From assembly GCA_009667805.1 (NCBI GenBank), contig CM019069.1:91981204-92045203 (forward strand): DNA of 64,000 nt, in the 5' to 3' direction. Numbering within the stretch: the first letter of the stretch is position 1; every line of letters begins with the position of its first letter. Source of the DNA: Leptobrachium leishanense. Taxonomy: Eukaryota > Chordata > Amphibia > Anura > Megophryidae. The notes below the pieces were generated by a model. It made no database searches. It was not told the origin of the DNA and saw nothing but the letters and a program-made list of their open reading frames with translations. This document shows, piece after piece, positions 1-10,524 of this stretch. The position numbers were made by a program, and so were the translations under genes.

Positions 1-353
1 GAGACTTTTTACTGCGGAATAAAATAATAAATGGTTTATTAGATATTGAATTAAAACTGGAATATTTTTAACATTGAAGCCTATGGGATTCTCCTGAATA
101 AACCTGTTGAATGAAAGCACCGAACAGCAGCATTTCGGCAACTTTTCACTGCTGTTCGGTGTTCTCTGAATAGACGAAGCATTGCTTCTCTATGGGGGAT
201 TCCACTGCCCTAGAACAGGCACCGTATGTGCAGACAATTTGCTAACATTTGGAAAACTGCCTGCTCTCAGAATAGCCGAATGGCCAGGAAATGTAAACGT
301 ACGCTGAATTTCATTTCTGGTTACAGATCGGCTCTCTTTGAATAACCCTGTTT
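1..353 (+). repeat. Dispersed repeat family R1, copy 1 (cut by window edge)
   Basis: This copy aligns by eye over its whole length with 35054-35416, and in reverse with 28093-28412. A short head fragment recurs at 54896-54952. It ends in GCTCTCTTTGAATAACCC, and the reverse copy starts GGGGTTATTCAAAG, so that motif marks one end of the family. It has no coding capacity. The superfamily is not identified. It is probably a non-autonomous DNA element, which is inference. Confidence 0.75.
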
Positions 354-899
354 GTATTTTTCTAGATATGTATTTCTATGTTGCGGGGCACCGTATTTGT
401 TTATATGCACTGACCAGGTCCCAGCACCAGGCACTGTGAGCAATGAGATTTGGAGTGCAGAGATTGTGTATTGTTCAATTAATTTTAATATATTTATTGT
501 AATAATTTATTTGTATTAAATCAAACTTATTTTAATACAGTGATGTATATTTTAATATGTTTTTGTAATATATATTTTAATATATTTAGTTTAAAATTTA
601 TTCGGATATTTACATATAGTATGTATATTCAATATGTATTTTAATATTTAAATTAATTTAGATATTTTTAGGTATTTCAATAATATATTTGTAATATAAT
701 AATGAAATGTTAACATATTTATTTGGATATTTATTATTTTGTATTAATAATTTTTATTTTGAAAGTATGTCATCTGTACAACAAATTTTGAGAAAACGGT
801 AAAACAACGCATGCCAAACAATGTTGTAATAAATAAGAAAGTCCACATTAGAGTCCGCTCAAGTGTATAACAAAAGAAAGGGAGTATGGGAAAGAAAAA
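354..899. other. AT-rich stretch, no gene seen
   Basis: About 480-745 is very AT-rich, with recurring TTTTAATATATTT-like words that resemble the AT-rich flank at 35550-35624. No coding frame, RNA gene or clear terminal repeat was recognised. Confidence 0.6.
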
Positions 900-1435
900 G
901 TGGAGGGGTCTCTTCATCCTGCATCCAGGAATGGCATCAGTGCCATAACAGGCAGAGCACTGCAGGACAGAATGGGACACTCGGTCTCCTCAGGCACGTA
1001 ATCGAGGGAAAGGGCACACGAGTCGGGTAGGTTCTGGATAATGTCGCGCCCTCCACCGTCAAGGTCCCGCGATTAAATTTCACGTAGCTCCACAGCAAGG
1101 GCCGGCATGAGAAACCCAAACAGCGCCATCGTCGTAGTCATCAGGGGCGGATACACAGCCGCCACCGGACACTGGCCTACATCACCATGGGCTACCACAG
1201 CCCCAGCGATCTCCGCACGGCCAGGTAACTCTTGGTCATCAGGTAAGTATACCTCATGCGGCACTGTTATCTCTTTCAGTGGCAGAAAATCCAGTAGGAG
1301 CTCCACACCTGGGTCACCAGGCTCATCCCATCGCTGTCCATCCCCCTCCAGGACCACACATCCAGGTGCGCCATGCCCATGTGGAGCCTCTCTAGAAGTG
1401 CGAGGCATCCAGCCATGCCCCCTTATTTGAACATT
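900..1435 (-). other. GC-richer island with an unassigned open frame
   Basis: Base composition changes sharply from the AT-rich flanks to about half GC. On the minus strand a 111-codon frame (1408-1073) is rich in Gly, Pro, Leu and Glu. A 107-codon frame overlaps it on the plus strand, as expected for any GC-rich block. I recognise no domain, zinc finger or transposase motif. It may be the relic of a transposon accessory gene or of a host exon. Calling it a gene is not justified from sequence alone. Confidence 0.25.
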
Positions 1436-1493
1436 TTAATTAATTTTATTAAAATTATTTTAATATAGTTAAACTCAAAAGTACATACCTGGT

Positions 1494-1560
1494 TTATGAG
1501 GTTTATTGCTGTAGAGTTCTGTGACTCATTCATACTCCATACGTTACTGAGAGAATTAGT
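1494..1560 (+). repeat. Dispersed repeat R2 fragment
   Basis: The segment has the pattern CTGTAGAGTTCTGTGA followed by ATACTCCATACGTTACTGAGAG. It matches, with differences, 37411-37475 and 54395-54545, where the consensus is CTGTGGAGCTCTGTGATACG followed by CTCATACACACC. Only the short conserved block can be traced. Confidence 0.5.
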
Positions 1561-1729
1561 GATGTGAAGCTATTGTTACACAAAGATGTCAGTGAGTGAG
1601 GAGGACTGGAGTCCCACAGAGAGGATTCCCCAAGTTGTTAGCTCACTATGATTGAAACCCATGATCGTTATGCTCTACCCCCCTATTGCCCGCAAGCTTC
1701 TTTAAATCTTCCCCTGATTCTTTCAATCT

Positions 1730-1816
1730 TCTTTTGATGTTCTCTTTCCCCATCTGACCCTGATACTCATCCACTGATGCTCTTTCTCTCCTCAACTCCC
1801 TTCTGATACTAATGCT
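1730..1816 (+). repeat. CT-rich degenerate minisatellite, left part
   Basis: The segment holds degenerate units of the type CCCTGATGCTCTCTCTCCCC. The same units reappear at 7546-7960 on the other side of the LINE, so the LINE appears to have inserted into one array. Confidence 0.5.
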
Positions 1817-2388
1817 CGATTTATTTATTTATTTGCAAAGTATTTTACCAGGAAGGATACATTGAGATTTCTCTCGTTTTCAAGTATGTCCTGGGTTCAA
1901 GAGCATTGAAATTTTTACAGTTGTTACAGAAATACAAAGTAATAAAATGCAAGATATTAAAAAACAAACCACAAATATACAGATTAACACAGAAATAAAT
2001 ATATAGGGAAAAAAATCATTATGTTACATGTTTACAGGTGCATTCTGTATCCAGGTATTTTAATAGGGCGATCTTGAGGGACTTAAGACTGCGGCAAGAT
2101 TTGATTGTGTCTGGAAGATTTTTCCATAATTGCGGTGCTCTGTAGGAAAATGAGGATCGAGCCACTTTCTTTTTGTATCGTGGTATTGCAAGTAAGGTGC
2201 TGGTCCTGGATCAGAGGTTATAGGATGAGGGAACTGCTAGGGGAAGCAGCCTATTCAGGTAGGGTGGTAGCTTCCCAGAAAACATCATAAACACCATGTT
2301 GGAAAGGTGAAGAGTGCGTCTGGATTCCAGTGACGGCCAGTTTAGCTCTTTTAACAGGTCACAATGGTGGGTCATGTAGATACATTGT
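1817..2388 (-). pseudogene. LINE X C-terminal coding region and 3' end
   Basis: The reverse complement aligns with 41560-42125, where the frame encodes the C-terminal tail found downstream of RT in CR1-group LINEs (a Leu/Ser-rich region with a Pro-Pro-Tyr-Leu-Asn motif). No long frame survives here. The segment ends in a short A-rich tail of AAATA units, which is the LINE 3' terminus. The last five bases, 2384-2388 (attgt), are the left target duplication of the LTR element that follows. Confidence 0.7.
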
Positions 2389-2824
2389 TATCATGCCCCA
2401 TGGCAGCCACCATCCTGAAACCCCCTCTGGTGGTACAATCCATGTACTGTTCCTGCCTTGCAACCAGCATCCAGTTTCAGCATCCAGCAATGCAACAGTT
2501 AAATCACCAAAACACACGTGACTCACAAAATAAAGGGCTCTGCCCCACACTCACACGTTCCTGGTTCATTACAGTTTATGCTCACGAAGAGTGAACACTG
2601 CTACTTGATCTCGCTGATCTGCTACCTGTTCCTGATTCCCCATTTCTGGCTCCTGCAACTACAACCTTCATTCCCATCATCCCTCTGCAATCAACCTGGT
2701 CAGTCATCATATTCATCCACCCTCCTCTACCCTTATCCTCTGTTTAATTGTGCAGACCACTGCACGCTGGGCTCATACTCCCCTCACCCCCGCTGCCATC
2801 CTGGTACCATCCCTAACCCTGACA
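2389..2824 (+). repeat. 5' LTR of the gag-only element
   Basis: This is a direct repeat of 4364-4787 with scattered substitutions. It carries an extra ~12-bp segment near 2471-2482 (a partial duplication around CAGCATCCAG) that the right LTR lacks. AATAAA lies at about 2529, inside ACAAAATAAAGGGC. The end CCCTGACA abuts the internal region three bases before the gag ATG. Confidence 0.85.
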
Positions 2825-2826
2825 GA

Positions 2827-4464
2827 ATGAACCAGCCAAATACAAATGAGCCCGCAGTGCTGCATCTTATGATGGACCTGCTAAAAAAGACCTTCCAGGA
2901 CCTTTTCAATAACCTGGCTGATTTTCTGGTTAAGTTGCTGCAAGGCAATTGGGGCACATCGCTTAAGGAGTGTGTTCCTCCAGCAAGCAAGCACAGAGAC
3001 CCCCTGTCTCCAGAAGAACGTACCTGGAGACAGCCTGCCAATCTGTGCCTCTACTGCGGGGCAGGAACCCACTGGCTCGAAAAATGCCCAGTTAGACCCC
3101 AGAAACGTACCGCTGGTTTTAATCAGCAAAACAATGTTTCTAAGCCTGCTGCAACTCCCAAGCACGCTCAGGTGCGTAGACCTCTGAAGCAGCCCCAGGC
3201 TTCCTGGCCTGCTACAGCCACTGTGTCTACGCCTGCTCCAGAAAGACCTGCTGTATGAGTGATTGCACCTAAGCCTGCACCCAGAAAACCACCTACACCC
3301 AAACCTGCACCCAGAAAAACTCCTGCACCTAAACCTGTCCCCAGAAGCACTGTGTCCGCTGTATCCAGGAATGTGACATCCTTGGAGGTTAGTTCAGAAG
3401 AGGAGTATGAGAACCCTGTAATGCCTATGGAGACTGATTGCACTGTGACCATAGAACCTGTCCTTCCCATGGATCTGGAGACCACCGTACCTGTGGAGGC
3501 AGATCTACCAACCCCTATGGAGATCATGTCCATGCCAGTTTCAACTATGACACAGATCCCTTTCAAGCAGTTTATGAAGGCCAGGCTGAAGAAAGCCCAG
3601 AAGATCAAGAGCTCCCTAATGGCGATTACAACATCCATCACTCCCAGCCAGTACGATCCATATCTGTCTTCCTGTGCTTCTTCCCTGTCTGAATATGACC
3701 CAGAGGACATTGCTGTCTCTGAGGAGAACCCACCGAGACAGACAGCCCGATGCTCAAAGGGACCCCCAGGTCAACACCAGGGGTCTGATACTTCCATCAA
3801 AGGGTGGCATAATGTCTGCTCCTCATCCAGCGATGAGCTTGATCCAGAGCGGGATTCTGGTGAAGAGGACAGTGAATCCCGTCTTAACCTCTTTTCTTCC
3901 TTCAGTGACGAATGGGAACCGGGAGGAGCAGAGGAGACACCTACCCCGATGCCATCTTCTTATGTGGGCACAAGGTTCGATGGTGACTCTGCCTCCTATC
4001 TCTCTCCCTCTGTCGCCAAAGCCAGACGTTCCAAGGACACTCTTGTCTGTCCAGACCCCTTACCTGAGGATCCAGCTCCCTATACGGTGCAGGGAATCTA
4101 CGCTGTACCCACCTTGGTGCCATCTGGTTTCATGGGCACTCTCCTTCCCGAGGTATCTGCTGTCCAGAAGAATACCAAAACCAAGGCACGAAGATGTCAG
4201 AGAAGGGCCCGTGCCCAAGCCAGCACCACCACTCCTGACCACCGTTCTGCCCTCCAGTGGTGTGACGAATACTGGTCCCAGCACCCACTAGAGTGCCTGG
4301 TCATGGGCAGTCCTGCTACCCATCCTTGGTCACGTGGAGCGTTGACCGTGAAGGGGGAGGTACAGTCATGCCCCATGGCAGCCACCATCCTGAAACCCCC
4401 TCTGGTGGTACAATCCATGTACTGTTCCTGCCCTGCAACCAGCATCCAGCAATGCAACAGTTAA
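2827..4464 (+). pseudogene. Gag-like protein with zinc knuckle and Pro/Lys repeats; one internal stop
   Basis: The frame starts at the ATG three bases after the 5' LTR and runs 546 codons. It is broken only by an in-frame TGA at 3256-3258, and it terminates inside the 3' LTR. A CX2CX4HX4C knuckle (CLYCGAGTHWLEKC) lies near residues 74-87, as in a retroelement nucleocapsid. After the stop come tandem Pro-Lys-Pro-Ala-Pro-Arg-Lys units, then a long acidic, Ser-rich segment, then a basic stretch rich in Arg and Lys. No capsid major-homology region or enzyme motif was recognised. The long post-knuckle extension is unusual. Whether TGA is a mutation or a read-through codon cannot be told from one copy. 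Confidence 0.6.
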
Positions 4465-4787
4465 ATCACCAAAACACACGTGACTCACAAAATAAAGGGC
4501 TCTGCCCCACACTCACACATTGCTGGTTCATTACAGCTTATGCTCACGGGAGAGTGAACACTGCTACTTGATCTTGCTGATCTGCTACCTGTTCCTGATT
4601 CCCCATTTCTGGTTCCTGCAACTACAACCTTCATTCCCATCATCCCTCTGCAATCAACCTGGTCAGTCATCATATTCATCCACCCTCCTCTACCCTTATC
4701 CTCTGCTTATTTGTGCAGAGCACTGCACGCTGGGCTCATACTCCCCTCACCCCTGGTGCCACCCTGGTACCATCCCTAACCCTGACA
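4364..4787 (+). repeat. 3' LTR of the gag-only element
   Basis: The direct repeat of 2389-2824 begins one base away from TGTCATG (AGTCATG here) and ends CCCTGACA. The target duplication attgt (4788-4792) follows. Confidence 0.85.
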
Positions 4788-4792
4788 ATTGT

Positions 4793-6055
4793 AGTACAAA
4801 GCGGCAGATTGAGTTATAAAGTGTAGTAAGTTTATGAAGGTGTGTTTGTGCGGGGCAGCTGCATACACTACATCTCCCTATTGAATAGCTTGCATAAGCA
4901 TTTGTTGTACAATCTGGTTTCTTACCGTGGGGCTCAGGCAGGATTTGTTTCTGTACAGGGCACCTAGTTTGTGGTAACGTTTAGATGAGAGTTTTTCGAT
5001 GTGGGGGCCAAAGGATAGATTTGGGTCTAACCACATACCTAGTTATTTGAGAGAAGTGACTGTGGTCAGCGTGCCATTTGATTTTGTCCTGACACATCCT
5101 GTCCTGACAGTTTAGGGACTGCTCCAAATAGCATCGTGACAGTTTTATCAGTAGTTAGAAAAAGTTTGTTATCTTCAATCCACTTTTCTGTCTCTGTGAA
5201 TTGTTCTTGCAGCAGTGCCTCCAGCTGCAGGAGATTTGGTTTTCTGTTATAGATTACGTTGTCATCTGCATACATGTGTACAGTTGAGTCTTTGCAGATG
5301 TTGGGCAGATCATTTATGAATATCGTGAATAGCAGGGTGCCGAGTATCGAGCCCTGGGGGACACCGCAAGTGACTGGGAGGGGGAGGGAGGAGCTGCCAG
5401 AAATGGACACTTATTGCGATTGGTCGGATACATATGAATGAAACCATTTTAGTGTGTGATCGGCAATACCGGAGTTTTTAAGTTTTTGTAATAGAATGCC
5501 ATGGTCTACTGTGTGAAAGGCCTTGGCAAAATCAAGGAAGATGGCTCCAGTTAGGTTTCCTTGTTCCATGCCAGCTTGGATATCATTGCAAACTTTTAGA
5601 AGGGCAGTTGTAGTTGAGTGATTTGGACGAAAGCCGGATCGATTAGGGGTTAAATAGTTTGAGCATTGATAATAATCACGTAATTGCGTGTACAAACATT
5701 TTTCCAAAATTTTTGACATTACAGGGAGCAATGATATTGGACGATAGTTGGATACTGAAGTGTTGTCTCCACTTTTATGGATAGGTACCACTCTTACCGT
5801 CTTCCAGAGTTTGAGTATGTATTCAGTCGCCAGTGATTCATTGATTCAGGGTTGCGAAAGGTTTTGCAATTGCCGGTGAACTGATTTTCAGCAGCATTGC
5901 TGGGATTTGATCAGGTCCTGACTGGAATTTCATTTTTTGATTAGGGAGAAGTTTAGTAACTACACTGACAGGCACTGGTCTGAAACTGAATTTCTCTGCG
6001 ATAGAGGGTCTTTGCACAGTTGGAGGGCCTGACCTACATGCAGCCTCTCTGGATG
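4793..6055 (-). pseudogene. LINE X reverse transcriptase, frame-broken
   Basis: Minus-strand frames 5791-5411 and 5410-5066 are in the same phase and separated by one TAA. They carry ordered RT motifs: NYRPISLLP, GFRPNHST, FLDFAKAFHTVDH, GVPQGSILGTLLF and YADD (in HMYADDNVIY). An upstream piece (about 6000-5838) in another phase holds the FQSGPDQIP motif typical of the RT N-terminus. The C-terminal part (5060-4793) has lost its frame but aligns with 41415-41570. These motifs define CR1/L2/Rex1-type non-LTR reverse transcriptases. The copy is dead. Confidence 0.8.
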
Positions 6056-7451
6056 TGTCATGCCCGTCGCCGCAGACACCGCAAAAGGCCTTGATATGGG
6101 TCTGAACTACCATCTTCCCTGTTCTGTCCCATTCCAGATTTCCCATCTAGCCCTTGCTTTCATCCAGTTCCCCATCCTCCAGCCCAGTATTTCCCATATG
6201 TTTTTCCCTGAGTTTAATTACCCCTCACCTGCCCAGGTCTCCATATAGGGAGACTACGCCCAATGCTCGGGACTTCAGCATTAACCTCTGACCACTGAGT
6301 CACACGCTGTGTGAACCTGCCTGTACCTGGATTCCAGACCCCCTTGTCTTCCCTACTGGACTTTTCGTTGCTATTTGGATTATCCCCTCATTTTGCCAAA
6401 AGGACTTCTGTTTATTTCAAGGACTTCCACCATTCATATGGACTCCTGCTGACCCCTGTACCAAGACCTCTTTGTTGCCACCTCCACCATAGACCCTCTG
6501 CTATTTGTGTATCTGTCCCTGTGTCCTGCAATCTGCCTCTGTTATTATCCTGCTTCTGTGTAAGTACCCCTCTGTATCCAGCCTGTGTCTAGTTCATGTC
6601 ATGCCCCTCTGTATCCAGCCTGTGTCTAGTTCATGACATGCCCCTCTGTATCCAGCCTGTGTCTAGTTCATGTCATGCCCCTCTGTATCCAGCCTGTGTC
6701 TAGTTCATGTCATGCCTCTCTGTATCCAGCCTGTGTCTAGTTCATGACATGCCCCTCTGTATCCAGCCTGTGTCTAGTTCATGTCATATCCCTCTGTATC
6801 CAGCCTGTGTCTAGTTCATGACATGCCCCTCTGTATCCAGCCTGTGTCTAGTTCATGTCATGCCCCTCTGTATCCAGCCTGTGTCTAGTTCATGTCATGC
6901 CTCTCTGTATCCAGCCTGTGTCTAGTTCATGACATGCCCCTCTGTATCCAGCCTGTGTCTAGTTCATGTCATGCCCCTCTGTATCCAGCCTGTGTCTAGT
7001 TCATGTCATGCCTCTCTGTATCCAGCCTGTGTCTAGTTCATGACATGCCCCTCTGTATCCAGCCTGTGTCTAGTTCATGACATGCCCCTCTGTATCCAGC
7101 CTGTGTCTAGTTCATGTCATGCCTCTCTGTATCCAGCCTGTGTCTAGTTCATGTCATGCCCCTCTGTATCCAGCCTGTGTCTAGTTCATGACATGCCCCT
7201 CTGTATCCAGCCTGTGTCTAGTTCATGTCATGCCCCTCTGTATCCAGCCTGTGTCTAGTTTATTCATTTTTCTTACTCCTCTATGTCAGCTCCTTTCTTG
7301 TGTCTAGTCATCTTTTTAGTTCTAGTCCTGTATATTCCTTTTGTCCTGCCGGTGCATAAAATAAACTAAACCGTGCCCTTCAACCTGTATGGTCTCCTGC
7401 ATTTGCTGCAAACCGGACTCCCCTGCTCCTCACACACAGCGACGCATGACA
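6056..7451 (+). mobile_element. Solo LTR with internal minisatellite
   Basis: The 1396-bp segment begins TGTCATGCCC and ends GCATGACA. It is flanked by a perfect 5-bp duplication ggatg (6051-6055 and 7452-7456), and it interrupts LINE X. There is no coding sequence. ATAAAATAAACT near 7356 can serve as a polyadenylation signal (AATAAA). The TG...CA ends, the 5-bp duplication and the lack of an interior mark it as a solo LTR, presumably left by LTR-LTR recombination. Its first ten bases resemble those of the gag-only element, which suggests related families. Confidence 0.8.
6566..7262 (+). repeat. 37-bp minisatellite, about 19 units, inside the solo LTR
   Basis: The unit reads CCCCTCTGTATCCAGCCTG followed by TGTCTAGTTCATGTCATG. 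Two alternating variants occur: GTCATG or GACATG at the unit end, and CCCCTC or CCTCTC at the start. Each GTCATG-type unit contains TGTCATGCCC, the same ten bases that begin the LTR. Confidence 0.9.
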
Positions 7452-7545
7452 GGATGCTTGTCATTTGCTAGCTTAGCAATCAGGGTGGTGGCGCACCCAA
7501 CAAAATAGTTATTAAAGGCATTTGCTACATCTAGGGGGTGTTGCA

Positions 7546-7960
7546 ATTCCCCCATGCTCTCTTTCCCTTATGTTACCCCCCTGCTGTTCTGTCTCTCTCC
7601 ACAACTCCCTGCTGCTGCCTAATTCTCCCCATCTCACCCCCTGATGCTCTCTCCCCATCTCAACCCTGATGCTCTCCCTCTAATCTAAACCCAGGACATA
7701 CTTGAAAACGAGAGAAATCTCAATGTATCCTTCCTGGTAAAATACTTTGCAAATAAATAAATAATAAATCTCAACCCCCTGATGCTCACCCAAGATGCTG
7801 TCTCTCTCTCACCCCATCTCACATCCCTGCTGTTCTTTTTCTCCATCTCACCCCTGTTGCTTCCTCTCTCCCATCTCATGCTCCCTTCTTCTCTCTTTCC
7901 CCATTTCACTTCTGATGCTGCCTCTCTCCCTATATCATACCCTTTGTGAGGCATTGCATA
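7546..7960 (+). repeat. CT-rich degenerate minisatellite, right part
   Basis: Units such as CCCCATCTCACCCCTGATGC continue the array seen at 1730-1816. A LINE X 3'-end fragment (7684-7770) sits within it. Confidence 0.6.
7684..7770 (+). repeat. LINE X 3'-end fragment
   Basis: This 87-bp segment matches 42055-42125, including AACCCAGGACATACTTGAAA and an AAATA-type tail. It is a 5'-truncated LINE (or SINE tail) insertion on the plus strand. Confidence 0.75.
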
Positions 7961-9410
7961 AGTGTAGCACCGATTCTGCTGCTGCATCGTCAGACATAAA
8001 AGCAGGAAACAATTTTAATTGATAAGATTAGTCAGTCCCTTTGGGACTCACATGTTTTTTGGGGTTTGTGCCTATAGACGACCAGTGCAATTACGTTCTT
8101 ATTATATTTTTGTGCTTATTTTTTTGGAGAAGCCCAGATATTTTTTTTATTTTGCATGGGGGACCTAACCTCCACTGGGATGCAAGTACCACCAGGTTCA
8201 TGGATGAGTGGGAGCTCGCTCATAATTTAAATGAAAAACATATCATTGCTTTGGCGGGACCATTTTTTTCTGAAAGAGTTAATTGAATACGCCTTATATT
8301 TTAAGTGTTCTTTGTAAATGAAATGAGCCCTATGATGATGATAAGTGCAGGTTGTGTGATTATTATTTCATTCTTGGAGTAGTGTATTCAATGAGCCATA
8401 CTATATTGTGTTCATTTCATATAGGTAACTAATTACACTGATTATAATTGCATGCATTAATAATGTACAGGGGTATATTTGTAATTATTATTATTTAGTC
8501 TGAGACCCATCAAATGTAGCAATTGCAAATTTAGCACAGCCTATTTTATGGCCAATGCTCAGGGTAGAAAATACTGTATTATGGAAATAAATAACTGTAA
8601 TTGTGATGAATTAGTTTCATTAAACTAATGCAGACTCTATGCAGCATTTCAGGGTTGAGGCAATATGATAGTGATGCCCCTTAGGCATGTGAGCATCCAG
8701 CAAAGCGTTTGAAAAAGCGCTCAGTTTGTATGTTATGAAGTGCTAAGAGAGAACTTGTGCCTGAATGCAAAGATGCAATATTAAAAATTACACTCTTTCT
8801 AGTTTAATTTACTATTAAAATGAAGAACACAGTAACATTTAAGGACACATTGGCTAGAGCTTTGTTTTACTCCATTTTTTTGAGGTAAATACTATATTAT
8901 ATATAGAAATATGATTTTTTTTATATAAATGTGCTTAGTTAAAACTAGACTATTCAGATATTATACTACTCTGCTTTTGTAACTTTTTTTCTGCGTTTCT
9001 ATGAGTTAATAACTGAAACAATTATAGGCTTATTGCTTTATCTTGATTTACCCATCATTTCAGTTATACCTGCTATATGCACCCAAAAATGTTATACTGT
9101 CTTTCAACACACAAAGAACTTTATTTGAGCCCCAATGCTTTTTAAGTGACCTCAGGTTGGAGTCAATAGCAACATGGTGTATAGGGCCAGACTAAGATAT
9201 TTATGGGGCTGGAGCTGAAGATTATGGAGAGCCTAATTTTGAAATTGTGTAAAATGAAAACGTTTTATTTTTATAACCGGGCAGATAGGTATATATATAT
9301 ATATATATTTAATTGGTAGATGGGTATAAATAAAGGTGGAGAGAGGTAAATGCAGCTGGGCAGATATGTACTGTGTATATAATATATATATATATATGTA
9401 TTTTGATAGG
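7961..9410. other. No gene recognised
   Basis: The sequence is unique-looking and AT-rich. Short (AT)n runs lie near 9291-9309 and 9377-9397. No coding, RNA or terminal-repeat signal was recognised. Confidence 0.6.
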
Positions 9411-9489
9411 CCGTGTTAGTCCAGATGCCAAAATCACAAGTATAGCAGTACGCAGTGATACCTTTTTTATTGGACTAATGTTACATTTA

Positions 9490-9530
9490 AAAGACGAGCT
9501 TTCGAGAGTATTCCTCTTTTCCTCAGGTCT
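9490..9530 (-). ncRNA. Candidate hammerhead ribozyme in Penelope terminus
   Basis: On the minus strand CTGAGGA (9526-9520) is followed by a short stem-loop with pairing AGAG and CTCT. Then come GAAA (9503-9500) and CTCGTC, in the core order CUGANGA, stem II, GAAA, stem III, cleavage triplet. Hammerhead motifs are known in Penelope-like elements. Cleavage activity is inference. Confidence 0.5.
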
Positions 9531-9808
9531 GGATGCTTACTGATCAGTTCCTAGAACTGAACATTAGGACATTAAGGGTCACATGGGTGGGGGGATTAGA
9601 TGTCGTAAAAAGTGAGAGTCAAATGGTATGTACAAAATGGGAAAATAAATGCATGAGGGATCTTGGGCCCATAATCAAACAACAGAGATAAGATCATACA
9701 ACCTAGAACGAAAAAAGGAAAAAAAAAAACCAAACAGTGAAGGCTGAAAGAGACATAAAAAAAAAAGAAAACCAAGAATAAACAAAACATCAGCCAGAAT
9801 TTAGAATG

Positions 9809-10265
9809 TTATGTGACATTATGATAATGGATTAAAAACCCAGAATCGACATTGAGTCCAGCATTTATACTGTTAAAATATGTGATCATTTTCATTCCAT
9901 ATGTTTTGCGTTCACGGTGGTCTTTAAAATGTCCTTTGAGGATTTTAATTTTGAGGTTTTGGGTGGAGTGGCCTGTTAGATTGAAGTGATGCCCCACCGG
10001 GGTACAATATGTATTTTCCTGGTGGTTCTTAATGGTGTCTGTGCTGGTTCATCCTGAAATTTTGTTCAAGGCTGGTTTCACCAATATAGCAGCCCTTATC
10101 ACACTCCGTGCACTGGATCATGTATACCACATTGGCAGACGTGCAAAGGTATGAGCCCTTGATGTTGTGTGTGCCGTTGTTGTGTCGTGCAGTGCTGCTG
10201 TCACATGTGTTGGCACAGTTTGCAGCGGGATTTGTTGCAGCGTTTGGTCCTATTCTGTATGTCAT
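9809..10265 (-). pseudogene. Penelope GIY-YIG endonuclease domain
   Basis: Frame 10265-10029 contains VVYMIQCTECDKGCYIGET, with CX2C and the YIG-equivalent motif, then Arg and HRHH downstream. Frame 9997-9809 continues with the conserved GHHFNLTGHS and a C-terminal NAGLN motif. Together they make the single-strand nicking domain that Penelope-like elements use for target priming. A frame change separates the two halves, so no full protein is encoded. Confidence 0.8.
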
Positions 10266-10524
10266 CCTGTTCCAGAGTGAGTTTGCTGCAGACCAGTTTT
10301 TGCAGCACTCATCTTTGATGATTTTGCGAATTCAATCTAAAGTTGGGTTGTAGGAACCAACTAGAGGGATCCGTGTGGTGTTTTTCTTTTCTTTGTAGCA
10401 CAACAGCTGTTCGTGTGGTGTTTTCAGGGCTGATTTGATTTTTTCAGAGATTGTCCTTTCCTTATAGCCCTTCCGCTGGAATGATGCAGATAGTTTGTTC
10501 AGGTGTTCATCCCTGTCTGCAGTG

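Larger units (their letters stand above)
2389..4787 (+). mobile_element. Gag-only non-autonomous LTR retrotransposon
   Basis: Two direct LTRs (2389-2824 and 4364-4787) flank 1.54 kb of internal sequence. The flanking 5-bp duplication attgt is perfect (2384-2388 and 4788-4792). The LTR ends pair as TGTCA and TGACA after allowing one substitution at the start of each LTR. A polypurine tract, GAAGGGGGAGG, precedes the right LTR. The interior encodes a gag-like protein with one zinc knuckle and carries no protease, RT, RNase H or integrase motif. The element therefore presumably relied on another element's pol. It sits inside LINE X. Confidence 0.85.
1817..7545 (-). mobile_element. CR1/Rex1-like LINE (LINE X), minus strand, interrupted twice
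   Basis: Three collinear minus-strand segments form one non-LTR retrotransposon: 7545-7452 (start of the RT region), 6055-4788 (reverse transcriptase) and 2388-1817 (C-terminus and 3' end with an AAATA-type tail). Two LTR insertions with perfect 5-bp target duplications explain the gaps. A second copy at 41411-42125 runs through the first break point and confirms the join. The 5' end is truncated near 7545. The clade within the CR1/L2/Rex1 group is inferred from RT style and from the 3' tail, which reads CTCAATGTATCCTTCCTGG on the sense strand. Confidence 0.8.

Noticed and set aside
480..745. Replication origin or matrix-attachment site from AT richness
   Set aside because: AT richness alone is not evidence; the tract resembles a dispersed AT-rich repeat flank.
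744..980. 78-codon minus-strand frame at the left
   Set aside because: Biased toward Phe/Leu/Thr in AT-rich DNA with no homology; treated as chance.
6566..7262. CRISPR-like array of regularly spaced repeats
   Set aside because: The 37-bp units are contiguous with no spacers, lie inside an LTR, and the genome context is vertebrate.
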